From Lachnospiraceae bacterium (GTDB lineage: Bacteria; Bacillota; Clostridia; Lachnospirales; Lachnospiraceae): a stretch of 64,000 nt of DNA. The position numbers were made by a program, and so were the translations under genes. Shown piece by piece: positions 27,995 through 38,836 of this stretch; position 1 is the first letter of the stretch; every line of letters starts with the position of its first letter. The notes beneath the pieces were generated by a model that searched no databases, had not been told where the DNA came from, and was given only the letters and a program-made list of their open reading frames with translations. The DNA is taken from positions 88,406 to 152,405 of the forward strand of contig JAFRXK010000074.1 of NCBI GenBank assembly GCA_017442865.1, in the 5' to 3' direction.

Positions 27995-28056
27995 CGTCTC
28001 TTCCCCTTAATTTATTTTCTTAATAACCCCTGTAAACAACTCTGTACAAATATATT

Positions 28057-31000
28057 TTAATACTGGAAGTCAGAGCCGTTTACCTTAACATTTGTAACTG
28101 TTATATCGTAAATACTGTATCCTCTGTTCTGTGATGCCCAGTAATCCCATACACGATGTCCTGCATTTGTGCTTGATGTAACATTAATATTCTTAAGTGT
28201 TACGCCATGGATTGTACCGGTGCCGTCCCAGTGATGAGCCCATGCGCTTGAACCGCCGAAATCTGTCGGATAGCATGTTGTGAAGTCTAACCAGTAGTTC
28301 CAGCCGTCGCCGCTTGTTGTGAAATCTTCAACATTTACATTCTCCCACTTGATATTATAAATGTTAGCGTTATCACCGTTGTGGATACTGATTGCTGCCT
28401 TATGACGCTCATGGATTACGTCGATGTTTGTAAACTCTACGTTGTAGATTGCAGGACTTGAAGGTGTTCCTGCGTAACCTGCATTTGTCTCAACACCGAT
28501 TTCCATTGACTGTGCAAGGTCTGTCCAGAATACTACATTGTCACAATATACATCATGTGTATTGTTGCTTGAGTAATTCTTAAGAACCACGCCGTCATCC
28601 CATGTACGGATAAAGCTGTTGTTTACATGTACATTGCTTGATGACTGGATTGATACACCGTCACCGTTTGGTCTTGCAGATACAATCTTGATATTATCAA
28701 GATATACCTGATTTGCATTGTAAATCTGATAGTTCCAGCAGTTTGAGTTAAGTACTGATACACCGCTTACATGTACGTTTGAACAATTTTCAATTGACAT
28801 AGGGTACTTAGCATATCCACTATCGCCGCCCCATGAACCGTACTTAGAGCCATCGATAATACCACGGCCTGCAACATTTGAATTGCTCTGGCAGAATACG
28901 CGTCCGTAAATAGCCGCGCCGCCCTCAATGTAAAGGGTCTGTCCTGATGTAACAGTAATATCGCCGTTGTACTCGCCTGAAATTGTTCTTACATTGCCTG
29001 TAGGCGCTGATTCAATAGCACTTGCGAAAATCATGATTGCATCCTCAAGATTGCCGTTTAACTCTACAGAATACTGTCCGACATGGCTGATTCGGAATCT
29101 GATTGTTGTTGTGCTGCCGCTTCGTGTAACAGTAGGTGTAACGCCGTCAGCTAAAGGTCTGATTGTTGCACTGTTTACACTATAGTTTACTGTCATAACA
29201 ACGTCTGCAGCGCCTTCAAAATCAAAGATCGCCACTCTTGCTGATGACAACGGAGGGTTATATCCAACCCATGTATGTGAGTTATTAACTGTTGTATCAA
29301 ATACGCCTACTGAAACTCCGTTTGCTGTCATTGATACATTTGAAGACCTTGTCTTACCGCTTGGTACGTTGTAACCGATAACTCTGCCGCCATCACCCGA
29401 ATACTGTGTCTCAGGCTGTGTCTGTCCCTGTGTCTCAGGCTGTGTACTTCCACCGCTTATTGATGCGCCTGCTGCCGCCTCAGCCTGTGACTGTGAAGTA
29501 TAAAGAGTTTCGCTATTATTATTAAATACAACAAAGTATGTGCCATAGCCTGAAATATGTCCGAAGTTCTTATCACAGCCTCTGCCGTTTCCTGTCTCCT
29601 GTACATAACCTGTAAGTCCTGAAGCATTGACATCAAGCTTCCACCAGTCTCCGTTTACCTTTGTAAACTGTGCGCCCGGCCATGAAGGTGCCGTATAACC
29701 ATCCCATGCCCATAAGTAAGCGCTTGACCAGCCCTGTCCATAGAAGTAAATTGTAATACCGGATGTATTATTCGGTACTGTTGAAGGCTGTGTTTCAGGT
29801 GCCTGTGTTACCGGCTGAACTGTTCCCCATGTACCCACAGCATCACCTGTAGCGGTATATGTCGTTGAAGTTCCTCTGCCGCTTGCATTCCATGAGTTCC
29901 AGCCTGTATCTGTATAACTTGGACCTCTTCTGAATACGACTGTATCTGTTTCATTAATTGTAGCTGTCCAGTGTGTTTCATCAACCTTTGTCATATTCAC
30001 GCCGTTTGCCGTGAAGTATGCTGTAACATTGTCCTTTGCGCCTGACAACCACTGTGAAGCTGTTCCGTCTACTAATGTTACTGTAATTGTTGAAGGCGGT
30101 GCCTGTGTTTCAGGTGCCTGTGTTTCAGGTGCCTGTGTCTGACCCTGTGTTACGTTGAATGTCTTTGTATACTGGTTATTGTTCTCATTGTACTCATTTG
30201 CAAATCTGTTGACATCATCTACCCATGCCATAACCGAATGGCTGCCCTGAGTTGCATTCCAGTATGCGCCGTTTGTTCCGCCGTTACATGTAAGAGCCTT
30301 TGACTCGCCTGCTGCAAGTCCGCCTGTGTAGGAATCACACCAGAAAATAGAGCCTGTATTGCCGTCTATCTGAATCTGATATCCGATAATCTCGCCTGCA
30401 GGTATAGCTGTATCACCGTCATTCTTAACTGTTGCGGTAAATAAAACATTGCTTCCTGCTGTAGGATTTGAAGGTGCACATGTAATATCTGTAACAATAA
30501 GGTCATATCCTCTTGAAGGAGCCTGTGTCTCAGGTGCCTGTGTAGGTGTCTGCTGATTTGTTACATTGATAGTCTTTGTGTACTGATTGTTGTTTTCATT
30601 GCGCTCATTCGGGAATCTGTTGACATCATCTACCCATGCCATTACTGAATGGCTTCCCTCAGATGCCGACCATGCATTTCCGTTCGTTCCGCCATTACAT
30701 GTAAGTGTAATTGACTGACCTGCTGCAAGTCCGCCGTTGTATGAATCACACCATGTAATATTTGAATTGTTTCCGTCAATCTGAACCTGATATCCGATAG
30801 TTGTTCCTGCCGGTATCGCTGTATCACCGTCATTAATAATAGTTGCACTAAATACAACGCTTGAACCCGGTGTAGGATTTGCAGGTGTCCATGTAATATC
30901 TGTTACAGCCAGGTCATAACCGCCTGTATATACAGGTGTATATGATGACTGTGTCTCTGTCTCAATAACGAGTGCATCATCATCAACAGCGTTGTTTACT

Positions 31001-31803
31001 GCTTCCGTGTAATTAATATAATATGCACCGCCTGCCTTATGTGTAGTTTCTGATGCTTCGGTATAATAGTATGTCTGCTCATATCCATTTGCATCAGCGT
31101 ATGTAATATATGGTCTTGCAGCTATGTGCTGTGTATAATATCTCTCCGGAATACCTGTGATAAGTACGGTATAAATACGATAGTCTGTACCTGTCTGGTA
31201 TGTCTTCACGCCCGGAACCACCTTGAAGCCCTTAGCCATGGAAGTACATGTATTATCCTTGACTAACATCTCACCATGCTTAAGATTCTGAGTATATGTA
31301 ACAACAGTACCATAGCCGATACCCTTCTGTGATTCGCTTGAAGGTCTTATAACACTGTTTGCAGAATTAAGTGCCATAACAGCATTTACCAGACTATCGT
31401 CTATCTTTGTCATAAATCTCAAGCCCGCCGTAACGATATCCGTAACAGGTCTGTACTGCACGCCCAGAAGATTAAAGCTGCTGCCTACATCAATCCAGCC
31501 TGCATAAAGTGTAGTATTGCTGTTTACAGCTGATGAGAAATTATATGCATACTGTGTTGAAACAGTATTGTTTCTCGTAAACCATCCTGCAAACAATTTA
31601 CCGCTCTGCTCAAGTGCCCCTATGCTTGATACGGCGCTTCCCTGGCTTACTGTCTTTGTGTCAACAGTTTGTGAGCCGTTCCTGAATGTTACGGTAACGT
31701 TTGCAGCCTTCGCCATATTTACATTGCTGAATACCGACAATGTAAACGTCATAACCAAGGTCATAAACAAAGCTAATACCTTAGAAAATCTTGATTTTTT
31801 CAT
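28057..31803 (-). CDS. Secreted multi-domain beta-helix glycosidase (GH28/GH49-like)
   Basis: 1248 residues, secreted. A signal peptide (1-33) is followed by an InlB-type repeat (about 35-105, LFAGWF...TLYAGW), a roughly 180-residue domain shared with the next gene, two CARDB-like modules (about 300-410 and 435-545, each with a WVDDVNRF...ENNNQYTK end), two aromatic-rich starch-binding-like modules (about 575-770, STITVTL and ITIYFYGQGW) and a C-terminal right-handed beta-helix (about 800-1248). The helix carries RPNGDGVSIQ and TWDDGVVLK, reminiscent of the Asp pairs of GH28 polygalacturonases and GH49 dextranases. Substrate (pectin or alpha-glucan) is uncertain. TQAPETQAPP linkers separate modules. 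A LacI-type palindrome lies upstream of its promoter. Confidence 0.85.
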   Translation of the reverse strand: MKKSRFSKVLALFMTLVMTFTLSVFSNVNMAKAANVTVTFRNGSQTVDTKTVSQGSAVSSIGALEQSGKLFAGWFTRNNTVSTQYAYNFSSAVNSNTTLYAGWIDVGSSFNLLGVQYRPVTDIVTAGLRFMTKIDDSLVNAVMALNSANSVIRPSSESQKGIGYGTVVTYTQNLKHGEMLVKDNTCTSMAKGFKVVPGVKTYQTGTDYRIYTVLITGIPERYYTQHIAARPYITYADANGYEQTYYYTEASETTHKAGGAYYINYTEAVNNAVDDDALVIETETQSSYTPVYTGGYDLAVTDITWTPANPTPGSSVVFSATIINDGDTAIPAGTTIGYQVQIDGNNSNITWCDSYNGGLAAGQSITLTCNGGTNGNAWSASEGSHSVMAWVDDVNRFPNERNENNNQYTKTINVTNQQTPTQAPETQAPSRGYDLIVTDITCAPSNPTAGSNVLFTATVKNDGDTAIPAGEIIGYQIQIDGNTGSIFWCDSYTGGLAAGESKALTCNGGTNGAYWNATQGSHSVMAWVDDVNRFANEYNENNNQYTKTFNVTQGQTQAPETQAPETQAPPSTITVTLVDGTASQWLSGAKDNVTAYFTANGVNMTKVDETHWTATINETDTVVFRRGPSYTDTGWNSWNASGRGTSTTYTATGDAVGTWGTVQPVTQAPETQPSTVPNNTSGITIYFYGQGWSSAYLWAWDGYTAPSWPGAQFTKVNGDWWKLDVNASGLTGYVQETGNGRGCDKNFGHISGYGTYFVVFNNNSETLYTSQSQAEAAAGASISGGSTQPETQGQTQPETQYSGDGGRVIGYNVPSGKTRSSNVSMTANGVSVGVFDTTVNNSHTWVGYNPPLSSARVAIFDFEGAADVVMTVNYSVNSATIRPLADGVTPTVTRSGSTTTIRFRISHVGQYSVELNGNLEDAIMIFASAIESAPTGNVRTISGEYNGDITVTSGQTLYIEGGAAIYGRVFCQSNSNVAGRGIIDGSKYGSWGGDSGYAKYPMSIENCSNVHVSGVSVLNSNCWNYQIYNANQVYLDNIKIVSARPNGDGVSIQSSSNVHVNNSFIRTWDDGVVLKNYSSNNTHDVYCDNVVFWTDLAQSMEIGVETNAGYAGTPSSPAIYNVEFTNIDVIHERHKAAISIHNGDNANIYNIKWENVNVEDFTTSGDGWNYWLDFTTCYPTDFGGSSAWAHHWDGTGTIHGVTLKNINVTSSTNAGHRVWDYWASQNRGYSIYDITVTNVKVNGSDFQY

Positions 31804-31937
31804 TCTTTCACCAACCTCCTCTTTGTGAAACTTGCTTAAATTAATATATATAGAATATTACTAATTAGTGAATTTTAACAAAGTAAATAATTATGAGAAA
31901 TTTTATTCTTCGTTATTTTCACTATTTTCATTAATAT

Positions 31938-31966
31938 AATATACACTATTTGCACAATGCCGTCAA
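31938..31966 (-). promoter_or_regulatory. Promoter of the beta-helix enzyme gene
   Basis: Minus strand TTGACG (31966-31961), 17-base spacer, TATATT (31943-31938). Leader about 130 bases. Confidence 0.75.
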
Positions 31967-31980
31967 GGGTCAGAAAGATT

Positions 31981-31994
31981 CGTAAACGTTTACG
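31981..31994. promoter_or_regulatory. CG-centred palindrome CGTAAACGTTTACG
   Basis: A perfect 14-base palindrome typical of LacI-family operators. Its AAACGTTT core begins 18 bases upstream of the -35 element, the same distance as in the next gene. Confidence 0.65.
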
Positions 31995-32073
31995 TAAAGA
32001 TTTTTAGTAAATTTTTTTTACATTTTTAAGACCGATGCAGATTTCTGCACCGGCCTTTTGCTATTGTCTGTAT

Positions 32074-35000
32074 TTATCTGTTATAAAGCTGCAGCTCGTA
32101 AAGTCTTACAGTTCCCGGTCCGTTATCAGAAGTAAATACCTTCATCATAACGTATCTTGCAGATTTTGAGCCGATTCCAAATGATGAAACCGCGTCATTC
32201 TGACCATTCTGGTAATCAACGGATGTCCAGTTTGTTCCGTCATTTGAAATGAGAAGCTCCCATTCTGTCGCATTTGCGTAGCCTTCACGGCTCTGCGTAT
32301 TGTAAAGCGTGTATGTGTTAAATGTCTTTACAGAGCCTAAATCAACGGCAATCCAATGCTGCACCTGATTAAGCGCATAAGTCTTATCTGTAACATTTGA
32401 TGCGGTTGCGCACCATTTTGTTGTAAGGTTGCCGTCTATAAACTTTGACGCCGCTTCATTTTCATTAATATATCCCGAGGTCGCATATACCGAAGCGCCG
32501 CTCATAAGATTTGTCCCGGTGGTCACAGCTGATGAAAGCTTTGCATTTGTAGTATTTCCATGAATCTTGTCTCCAAGCATCGGATACTGTGGATTTGCAA
32601 TTCCTTCAATATTTTCAGTCAGCCAGTTGTCCTCATAATTTGCAAAGCCCGTGAAATTCCATGTGCCCTGCTGAAGTTCCTGGACAAAACGCTTCCTGAG
32701 GTCATCAATACATGCATAGCCTGTCACTCTGTATACACACTGGTTAAATTCATTTGTAGTATCGTATGGGTCTTCCGCATATGGCGTGCCGGAGTTATTT
32801 GCCTTAATCATAAGGTTTAAGCTGTCAAGCAGTCCATACGTAATATTGCCGTTTGCATCTTTCCTTGTAGGATATCTTGAATCCATGTATGCAAAGAACC
32901 ACTTGTTGTTTCCGTACTTCTCATATCCCCAGTCCTGAAGCGAGGTATCATTTGCAGTGTAAATCTGTACATACTTCGGATTTGACCAGTGGAAGTATCT
33001 GAAGCCTCCGTAGTTTGCCATATTTTCTGTGAACCAGCCGTCATTGTCGCCATATACAAGCTTGTTGCCGTACTGCTGTACCGAATGTGTAATTTCGTGT
33101 GAGAAGAAGCCTATATCTGTAGGGTTTGCATTTGCATATGTTGTTGATACACAGACTGTTGTTCCCTGACAATATGCAACTCCGTCATAATTTCTGTCTG
33201 CCATAAATGTTATAGTCGTAGGCTCCGTTCCGGTACCCCATCTCGCATAAAGACGAGGATAGCTGTTATAGAAAAGCTTAATAAGCTCATCTACATAGCC
33301 CGGAGTCGTAATAAGATTCCAGTCTCCCTTGAGAAGAATATCATACCTGCTAGGACTTATTGCCGCACCATTAAGTCCAATCTCAGACAACTGGAAGGTA
33401 TTGCCCACAAGTGATTTAATATCAAGCTTATAATATGTATAAGCTCCGACCTTATCAACCGTATATGTATACGGCGTAAAGTTCACATCTGCCATACCCG
33501 CATTTGCAACTGCGTCAATCTGCTCCCATGTGCTTCCGTTCTTTGAACCATACAATATCCAGCTCTTAGGAAGTCTTCCCGTGTATGTCGCATTGTCATT
33601 TGCAGTTGTAAGCGTGTAGCTGTAAACAGTAGTCTCCCTGTCCATCTTCCACGAAATAACACCCGTTCCGATATTGAAAAGCTTTGTATTTACATTCTTA
33701 TCAAATAAGTTTCCGGCTACCTCGTTATTAAAGCCTGCGGCAGTATTGGCAGACTGATAAATTGAATCATAATACGACACAAGATTATCGCCTATATTAT
33801 TTGAAATATCGGCAACATCGCCATATAATGTGATATCTGCAATCTGCAGTCCGTAATAATATGTTCCATTGCTTTCAACCTGAAGCTGGAAGTACTGATA
33901 TGCTTCCTGTACATCAGTGTCATATGAATAAACGCCATTGTTTACTGCGCCTATTCCTCCGCCGTCAACATAATCCAGCTGAATCCATGATGTACCGTCA
34001 TTTGAGCCGTAAAGCTGCCACTTGTATGGATTTCTGTATGAATATGTGGCAGAATCTGCGCCTGTGGTAATAGAATAATTCTTAACAACTACCGCTCTTG
34101 ACATCTTCCATGCCACTCTTATCGGGAAGCCATCGCCTGTATAGAACTTGGTTGCACCGTTCTGGTCAAACATCTTGTCTGCCGTTTCATTGCCTGAGCC
34201 TGTTGTTGAGCAGCTTGCCCTGTCAAGGTCAACGTAATACGGCATAAGATTTATATTCTTAGGCACATTGGTTTCAGGGTTTTCAACAACCTCCGGCTGA
34301 GTTTCCGGCTGTGTCTGCGGCTCCGCCACATTTATAGTCTTTGTATAATGATTATTATTCTCATCGGTTTCCGCCGGCAGTCTGTCTATATCGTCCACCC
34401 ATGCCGTAACCGAATGGCTGCCTCTTACTGCCGTCCAGTACTCGACAGCTGCAAGTCCATAGTTGCAGGTAAGATTTACGCTCTGTCCCGGCATAAGTGA
34501 GCTGTCATATGTATCACACCACAAAACATCAGTGCCGTTTGCATCAATCTGAACCTGATACCCTATAATAGTTCCCTGCGGAGTCGGTGTGTCGCCATTA
34601 TTCTTAATTGTTGCAGTAAATACAACATGGTCGCCCTCCGTCGGATTTGCCGGTGTCCATGTAATATTGGTAATTACAAGGTCATATCCTAAAAGCGGCG
34701 CCTCTGTCTGCTCCTGTGTCGGTGCCTCTGTCTGTTCCTGCGTCGGAACCACAACGTTTATTGCATCATTAGCAACCGCATTATTTACCGCTTCATTATA
34801 GCTTAAATAATATGCACCGCCAGCCTTGTGCGTAGTGCCTGAATTTTCTGTATAATAATATGTCTGAACCGTACCGTTTGCATCAGCATAGGTTATATAC
34901 GGCCTTGCCGCAATATGCTGTGAATATGAAGCCTGAGGAATGTTTACTACAAACGCTGTATATGTAATATAATCAGGACCCTTTGTATAGGTATTAACTG

Positions 35001-35619
35001 CCGGAAGCACTACAAAGCCGCGTCTCATTGATGTAGCCGTCTCGTCCTTTGTAAGCATGGCTCCCGTTGAAAGATTTTCAGCGTATGTAAGCACAGTACC
35101 GTATCCGATGCCCTTCCGGGAGGCGTTCTGCGGCTTAAGCTGCGCATTCTGTGAATTCAGCGCTGATACCTTATTTACAAGCTCATCACCAAGCTTTGTA
35201 ATAAACCTTATGCCTGCGCTTGTGTCGCCATTTACCACGCGATACTGCACTCCCTTTAAATAAAAGCTGCTGTTTTCGCCTGTACCGACATCTATCCAGC
35301 CCGCATAAAGCGTCATGTCTGATGAGACTGCGGTTGAAAAATCAAATGCATACGCCGCAGCAGCTGAAACGTTGCTAATCACGCCCACATTCTGTGTGTA
35401 CCAGCCTGCAAAAAGCATACCGTTCTTTTGCGGAGCTGCAATACCTGTTACATGATTACTTGCATCAGTATTCGCTGTTCCTGCCACAGCCCCGTCATCA
35501 ACAAATGTTACCTGTCTTCCGGCCGCCTTTACTGCCGCATTGTTTGAAAAAACAGTAGTCAGCATGATCAGCGCTGCAATAAAAAGCGCAACCGGTCTTC
35601 GACCTCTTTTTACCTTCAT
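32074..35619 (-). CDS. Secreted metallopeptidase of the basic-secretory-protein type with discoidin modules
   Basis: 1181 residues, secreted. A signal peptide (about 1-32), an InlB-type repeat, the shared roughly 180-residue domain and one CARDB-like module give it the same front as the neighbouring glycosidase. Two F5/8 type C (discoidin)-like modules follow (about 460-600 and 610-755), then a metallopeptidase domain (about 765-1010) with FFSHEITHSVQQYG (HExxH) and WFTENMANYGG, matching the plant basic secretory protein family, and a third discoidin module at the C-terminus. It probably cleaves glycoproteins or plant wall protein while bound to carbohydrate. AGGAGG precedes the ATG. Two AAACGTTT sites bracket its promoter. 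Confidence 0.85.
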   Translation of the reverse strand: MKVKRGRRPVALFIAALIMLTTVFSNNAAVKAAGRQVTFVDDGAVAGTANTDASNHVTGIAAPQKNGMLFAGWYTQNVGVISNVSAAAAYAFDFSTAVSSDMTLYAGWIDVGTGENSSFYLKGVQYRVVNGDTSAGIRFITKLGDELVNKVSALNSQNAQLKPQNASRKGIGYGTVLTYAENLSTGAMLTKDETATSMRRGFVVLPAVNTYTKGPDYITYTAFVVNIPQASYSQHIAARPYITYADANGTVQTYYYTENSGTTHKAGGAYYLSYNEAVNNAVANDAINVVVPTQEQTEAPTQEQTEAPLLGYDLVITNITWTPANPTEGDHVVFTATIKNNGDTPTPQGTIIGYQVQIDANGTDVLWCDTYDSSLMPGQSVNLTCNYGLAAVEYWTAVRGSHSVTAWVDDIDRLPAETDENNNHYTKTINVAEPQTQPETQPEVVENPETNVPKNINLMPYYVDLDRASCSTTGSGNETADKMFDQNGATKFYTGDGFPIRVAWKMSRAVVVKNYSITTGADSATYSYRNPYKWQLYGSNDGTSWIQLDYVDGGGIGAVNNGVYSYDTDVQEAYQYFQLQVESNGTYYYGLQIADITLYGDVADISNNIGDNLVSYYDSIYQSANTAAGFNNEVAGNLFDKNVNTKLFNIGTGVISWKMDRETTVYSYTLTTANDNATYTGRLPKSWILYGSKNGSTWEQIDAVANAGMADVNFTPYTYTVDKVGAYTYYKLDIKSLVGNTFQLSEIGLNGAAISPSRYDILLKGDWNLITTPGYVDELIKLFYNSYPRLYARWGTGTEPTTITFMADRNYDGVAYCQGTTVCVSTTYANANPTDIGFFSHEITHSVQQYGNKLVYGDNDGWFTENMANYGGFRYFHWSNPKYVQIYTANDTSLQDWGYEKYGNNKWFFAYMDSRYPTRKDANGNITYGLLDSLNLMIKANNSGTPYAEDPYDTTNEFNQCVYRVTGYACIDDLRKRFVQELQQGTWNFTGFANYEDNWLTENIEGIANPQYPMLGDKIHGNTTNAKLSSAVTTGTNLMSGASVYATSGYINENEAASKFIDGNLTTKWCATASNVTDKTYALNQVQHWIAVDLGSVKTFNTYTLYNTQSREGYANATEWELLISNDGTNWTSVDYQNGQNDAVSSFGIGSKSARYVMMKVFTSDNGPGTVRLYELQLYNR

Positions 35620-35674
35620 ACTTATCTCCTCCTGAAATATCTTTACCCCTGAAACACCTTATAAACGCAAAGAA

Positions 35675-35756
35675 TTAAACGTTTAAGGTGCTCTGATATT
35701 ATCATGTTACAATATTAATATTTTGAGGTCAATAGCCTTATTTTTTTTAAACGTTT
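35675..35756. promoter_or_regulatory. Two AAACGTTT sites bracketing a promoter
   Basis: TTAAACGTTTAA at 35675-35686 and AAACGTTT at 35749-35756, 72 bases apart (about seven turns). The second begins 17 bases upstream of the -35. Such paired LacI-type sites could support looping. Confidence 0.6.
35704..35732 (-). promoter_or_regulatory. Promoter of the metallopeptidase gene
   Basis: Minus strand TTGACC (35732-35727), 17-base spacer, TAACAT (35709-35704). Confidence 0.65.
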
Positions 35757-35904
35757 TTATTTTTTATGTTTTTGAATACGCACAAAATCAGACAAAAAAC
35801 ATCAAGCTAAAACGCATCAGGCATCTCTGAATAAGATAATTTTATATAACCGGTTCCTTTTTATTAAATCAATATTTATAATAGTATTCAAATGCCGCAA
35901 AACA

Positions 35905-35961
35905 AAAAACTGTATTACCTCACAGCCCATTTAATCACCTGCTGTGAAATAATACAGTTTT
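35905..35961 (-). terminator. Terminator of typA
   Basis: AAAACTGTATTA..CACAGC pairs with GCTGTG..TAATACAGTTTT; T-rich on the minus-strand 3' side. It lies immediately after the stop codon. Confidence 0.85.
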
Positions 35962-35967
35962 AATTAT

Positions 35968-37806
35968 TTATTTAACCGAGCCCTGCATATTTGAACGCTT
36001 GCGAAGCTTCGGGTCAAGAATCTTCTTTCTGATACGCAGATTCTTAGGCGTAATCTCTAAAAGCTCGTCAGTATCAATAAATTCAAGACTCCGCTCAAGG
36101 CTTAATATCTTAGGCGGAGTAAGCTTTAATGCGTCATCCGAGCCTGAGGCTCTTGTATTGGTAAGATGCTTGCTCTTGCAGACATTTATCTCAATGTCCT
36201 CAGTCTTCGCGTTCTGACCTACAACCATACCGCAGTATACCTTCTCGCCCGGTCCTACAAACAAATCGCCTCTTTCCTGCGCATTGAAAAGACCGTAGGT
36301 AATGCTTTCGCCGGACTCAAAGGCTATAAGTGAGCCCTGCTTTCTGTACTGGATATCTCCCTTATAAGGTCCATAGCCGTCAAACACCTGATTCATAACG
36401 CCATTGCCCTTTGTATCGGTAAGGAAGGTGCCTCTGTAGCCGATAAGTCCTCTTGAAGGGATTGAAAACTCAAGTCTTGTATAACCGCCGTTTGCGGTTC
36501 CCATGCCCTGCAGCTCGCCCTTTCTAAGGCTAAGCTCCTGAATAACCGTACCTGAAAACTCCTCAGGCACATCCACATATACAAGCTCCATCGGCTCAAG
36601 CTTATTGCCGCGCTCGTCCTTCTTGTAAATAACCTCTGCCTTGCTTACCGCAAACTCATAACCCTCACGTCTCATATTCTCAATAAGCACCGAAAGGTGA
36701 AGCTCGCCTCTTCCCGACACCTTGAAGCAGTCTGCATTTTCAGTTTCTTCAACACGAAGACTTACGTCGGTATTGAGCTCCCTGAACAGTCTGTCGCGAA
36801 GATGTCTTGACGTAACAAACTTACCCTCTGTTCCGGCAAGCGGACTGTCATTTACCATAAAGTTCATGGAAATGGTCGGCTCTGAAATCTTCTGGAATGG
36901 AATCGGCTGCGGATTTTCAGGTGAACATAATGTATCACCGATATGAATATCCGCAATACCCGAAATGGCAACAATTGAACCGATACCGGCCTCCTTTATG
37001 TCAACCTTCTCAAGCCCCTCAAATTCATAAAGCTTACTTATCTTTACTATCTTTTTCTTGTCAGGCTCATGCGCATTTACCAGCGCAACCTCCTGATTGA
37101 CCCTTACCACACCATTATCAACCTTGCCAACGCCGATACGTCCTACGTATTCGTTGTAATCAATTGTGCTTATAAGTATCTGCGTATCAGCCTCAGGGTC
37201 TCCCTCCGGCGCCGGAATATGATTTACGATTGTCTCAAAAAGAGGCTCCATATTCTTTGGCTCATCAGCTAAATTCTTCATTGCATAACCGCTCTTTGCA
37301 GATGCAAATACAAACGGACAGTCTAACTGCTCGTCCGAAGCGTCAAGGTCAAGCAAAAGCTCAAGCACCTCGTCGATAACCTCCTCAGGTCTTGCCTCCG
37401 GCCTGTCAATCTTATTTATACAAACTATTACTGCCAGATTAAGCTCCAAAGCCTTCTGAAGCACGAACTTTGTCTGCGGCATCGCGCCCTCAAACGCATC
37501 TACCACAAGTATAACTCCGTTTACCATCTTAAGCACACGCTCAACCTCACCGCCGAAGTCCGCATGTCCCGGAGTGTCAATAATATTTATCTTGATTCCA
37601 TTGTAATTAACTGCGGTATTCTTTGAAAGGATTGTGATTCCACGCTCTCTTTCAATATCATTTGAGTCCATGACTCTCTCAACAACCTCCTGGTTGTCTC
37701 TGAAAACACCGCTCTGCTTTAAAAGCTCGTCTACCAGTGTAGTCTTACCATGGTCTACATGGGCAATAATAGCAACGTTTCTAATGTCCTCACGTTTTTC
37801 TCTCAT
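35968..37806 (-). CDS. typA: TypA/BipA ribosome-binding GTPase
   Basis: 612 residues, normal for TypA (BipA). This translational GTPase aids 50S subunit assembly and growth under stress or cold. G1 [10 protein letters not shown]3 DTPGHAD, G4 NKID and switch region RERGITI are intact; domains II, III and V and the TypA-specific C-terminal domain ([17 protein letters not shown]) follow. GAGAG precedes the ATG. It is transcribed alone, after the MscS gene on the same strand with 124 bases between. Confidence 0.95.
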   Translation of the reverse strand: MREKREDIRNVAIIAHVDHGKTTLVDELLKQSGVFRDNQEVVERVMDSNDIERERGITILSKNTAVNYNGIKINIIDTPGHADFGGEVERVLKMVNGVILVVDAFEGAMPQTKFVLQKALELNLAVIVCINKIDRPEARPEEVIDEVLELLLDLDASDEQLDCPFVFASAKSGYAMKNLADEPKNMEPLFETIVNHIPAPEGDPEADTQILISTIDYNEYVGRIGVGKVDNGVVRVNQEVALVNAHEPDKKKIVKISKLYEFEGLEKVDIKEAGIGSIVAISGIADIHIGDTLCSPENPQPIPFQKISEPTISMNFMVNDSPLAGTEGKFVTSRHLRDRLFRELNTDVSLRVEETENADCFKVSGRGELHLSVLIENMRREGYEFAVSKAEVIYKKDERGNKLEPMELVYVDVPEEFSGTVIQELSLRKGELQGMGTANGGYTRLEFSIPSRGLIGYRGTFLTDTKGNGVMNQVFDGYGPYKGDIQYRKQGSLIAFESGESITYGLFNAQERGDLFVGPGEKVYCGMVVGQNAKTEDIEINVCKSKHLTNTRASGSDDALKLTPPKILSLERSLEFIDTDELLEITPKNLRIRKKILDPKLRKRSNMQGSVK

Positions 37807-37930
37807 CTTTACGCTCTCTTTCTGTCATCTGCTGTCGGGCAATTTATCTCTCATCTGCACACATTCAGCCTGATTTTCTCTAATACTTTTCATGCACCAA
37901 GATATGATTGTACCACAGTCTTCATGTAAA

Positions 37931-38827
37931 TCAAGTATTTTTTACATGGACATCAATCTGATTGAACGGAATCTCGACGCCGCCGGCATCAAACGCAAGC
38001 TTTACCTCCTCGGATACCGACCAGAGCGCATCAAAATAATTATCAAAGGTTGCCCAGCAGAATATTCCAAGCTCAACGCCGCTGTCGCCCAGCTCATTAA
38101 CAAATACCCTCTTTCTCTCATCCTTAATCAGGTATTTATTGTCCTCCAGCACCTGCATAATAATATTTCTTGCCTTTAATATGTCTGCAGAATATGCGAT
38201 GTTCACATAAATATCAACTCTTCTCTTTCCCTTTGCGCTGATATTTGATACAGTGTTGTTTGCAAGGCTACCGTTTGGAATTACAATAAGCTTGTTATCA
38301 TAGGTAAGAATTTCAGTATAGACCAGACCTATATTCTGCACAAAGCCTTCCTTCTTGCCGGCTCCCTCTATTATATAATCACCCACCTTAAATGGCTTGA
38401 AAAGCATAATGAGTATGCCGCCCGCAAAGTTTGACAGGCTGCCCTGCAGTGAAAGTCCAAGTGCCACCCAGGCAGAACTGAATATTGCCACAAATGACGT
38501 AACATTTTTTCCTGCTGCCATAATTATCAGCAAAATGAGAAGACAATATGCCGCAATATTAATAACATATTTCAAAAATCTTCTCAGACTTACCTCCATG
38601 CCAAACTTCTCAAACGATTTGTCCAGAAGCTTCACAAGAAATCTGATAACGATTCTTCCGACAAAAAACACAACAACCACAAGCAATGCACGCAGCAAAA
38701 AGTTCATAATCACCGGAAATACATTACTCTTAATCCACTGATTCATAGTCTCTGAACCGCTGCTGCCTATCGTATCAGTCGCCTTATTTATTAAAAACGC
38801 ATAAGCTTTTTCACTATACATCATCAT
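37931..38827 (-). CDS. Small-conductance mechanosensitive channel (MscS family)
   Basis: 298 residues, the usual MscS length. It releases solutes under hypo-osmotic stress. Three transmembrane helices are visible (about 35-60, 80-105, 108-130); the pore helix ALGLSLQGSLSNFAGGILIML has the Gly/Ala packing of MscS. The beta domain begins KPFKVGDYI. GAGGAAT precedes the ATG at 38827. It starts nine bases after the branching enzyme's stop, so the two are co-transcribed. Confidence 0.92.
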   Translation of the reverse strand: MMMYSEKAYAFLINKATDTIGSSGSETMNQWIKSNVFPVIMNFLLRALLVVVVFFVGRIVIRFLVKLLDKSFEKFGMEVSLRRFLKYVINIAAYCLLILLIIMAAGKNVTSFVAIFSSAWVALGLSLQGSLSNFAGGILIMLFKPFKVGDYIIEGAGKKEGFVQNIGLVYTEILTYDNKLIVIPNGSLANNTVSNISAKGKRRVDIYVNIAYSADILKARNIIMQVLEDNKYLIKDERKRVFVNELGDSGVELGIFCWATFDNYFDALWSVSEEVKLAFDAGGVEIPFNQIDVHVKNT

Positions 38828-38836
38828 CTAAATTCC

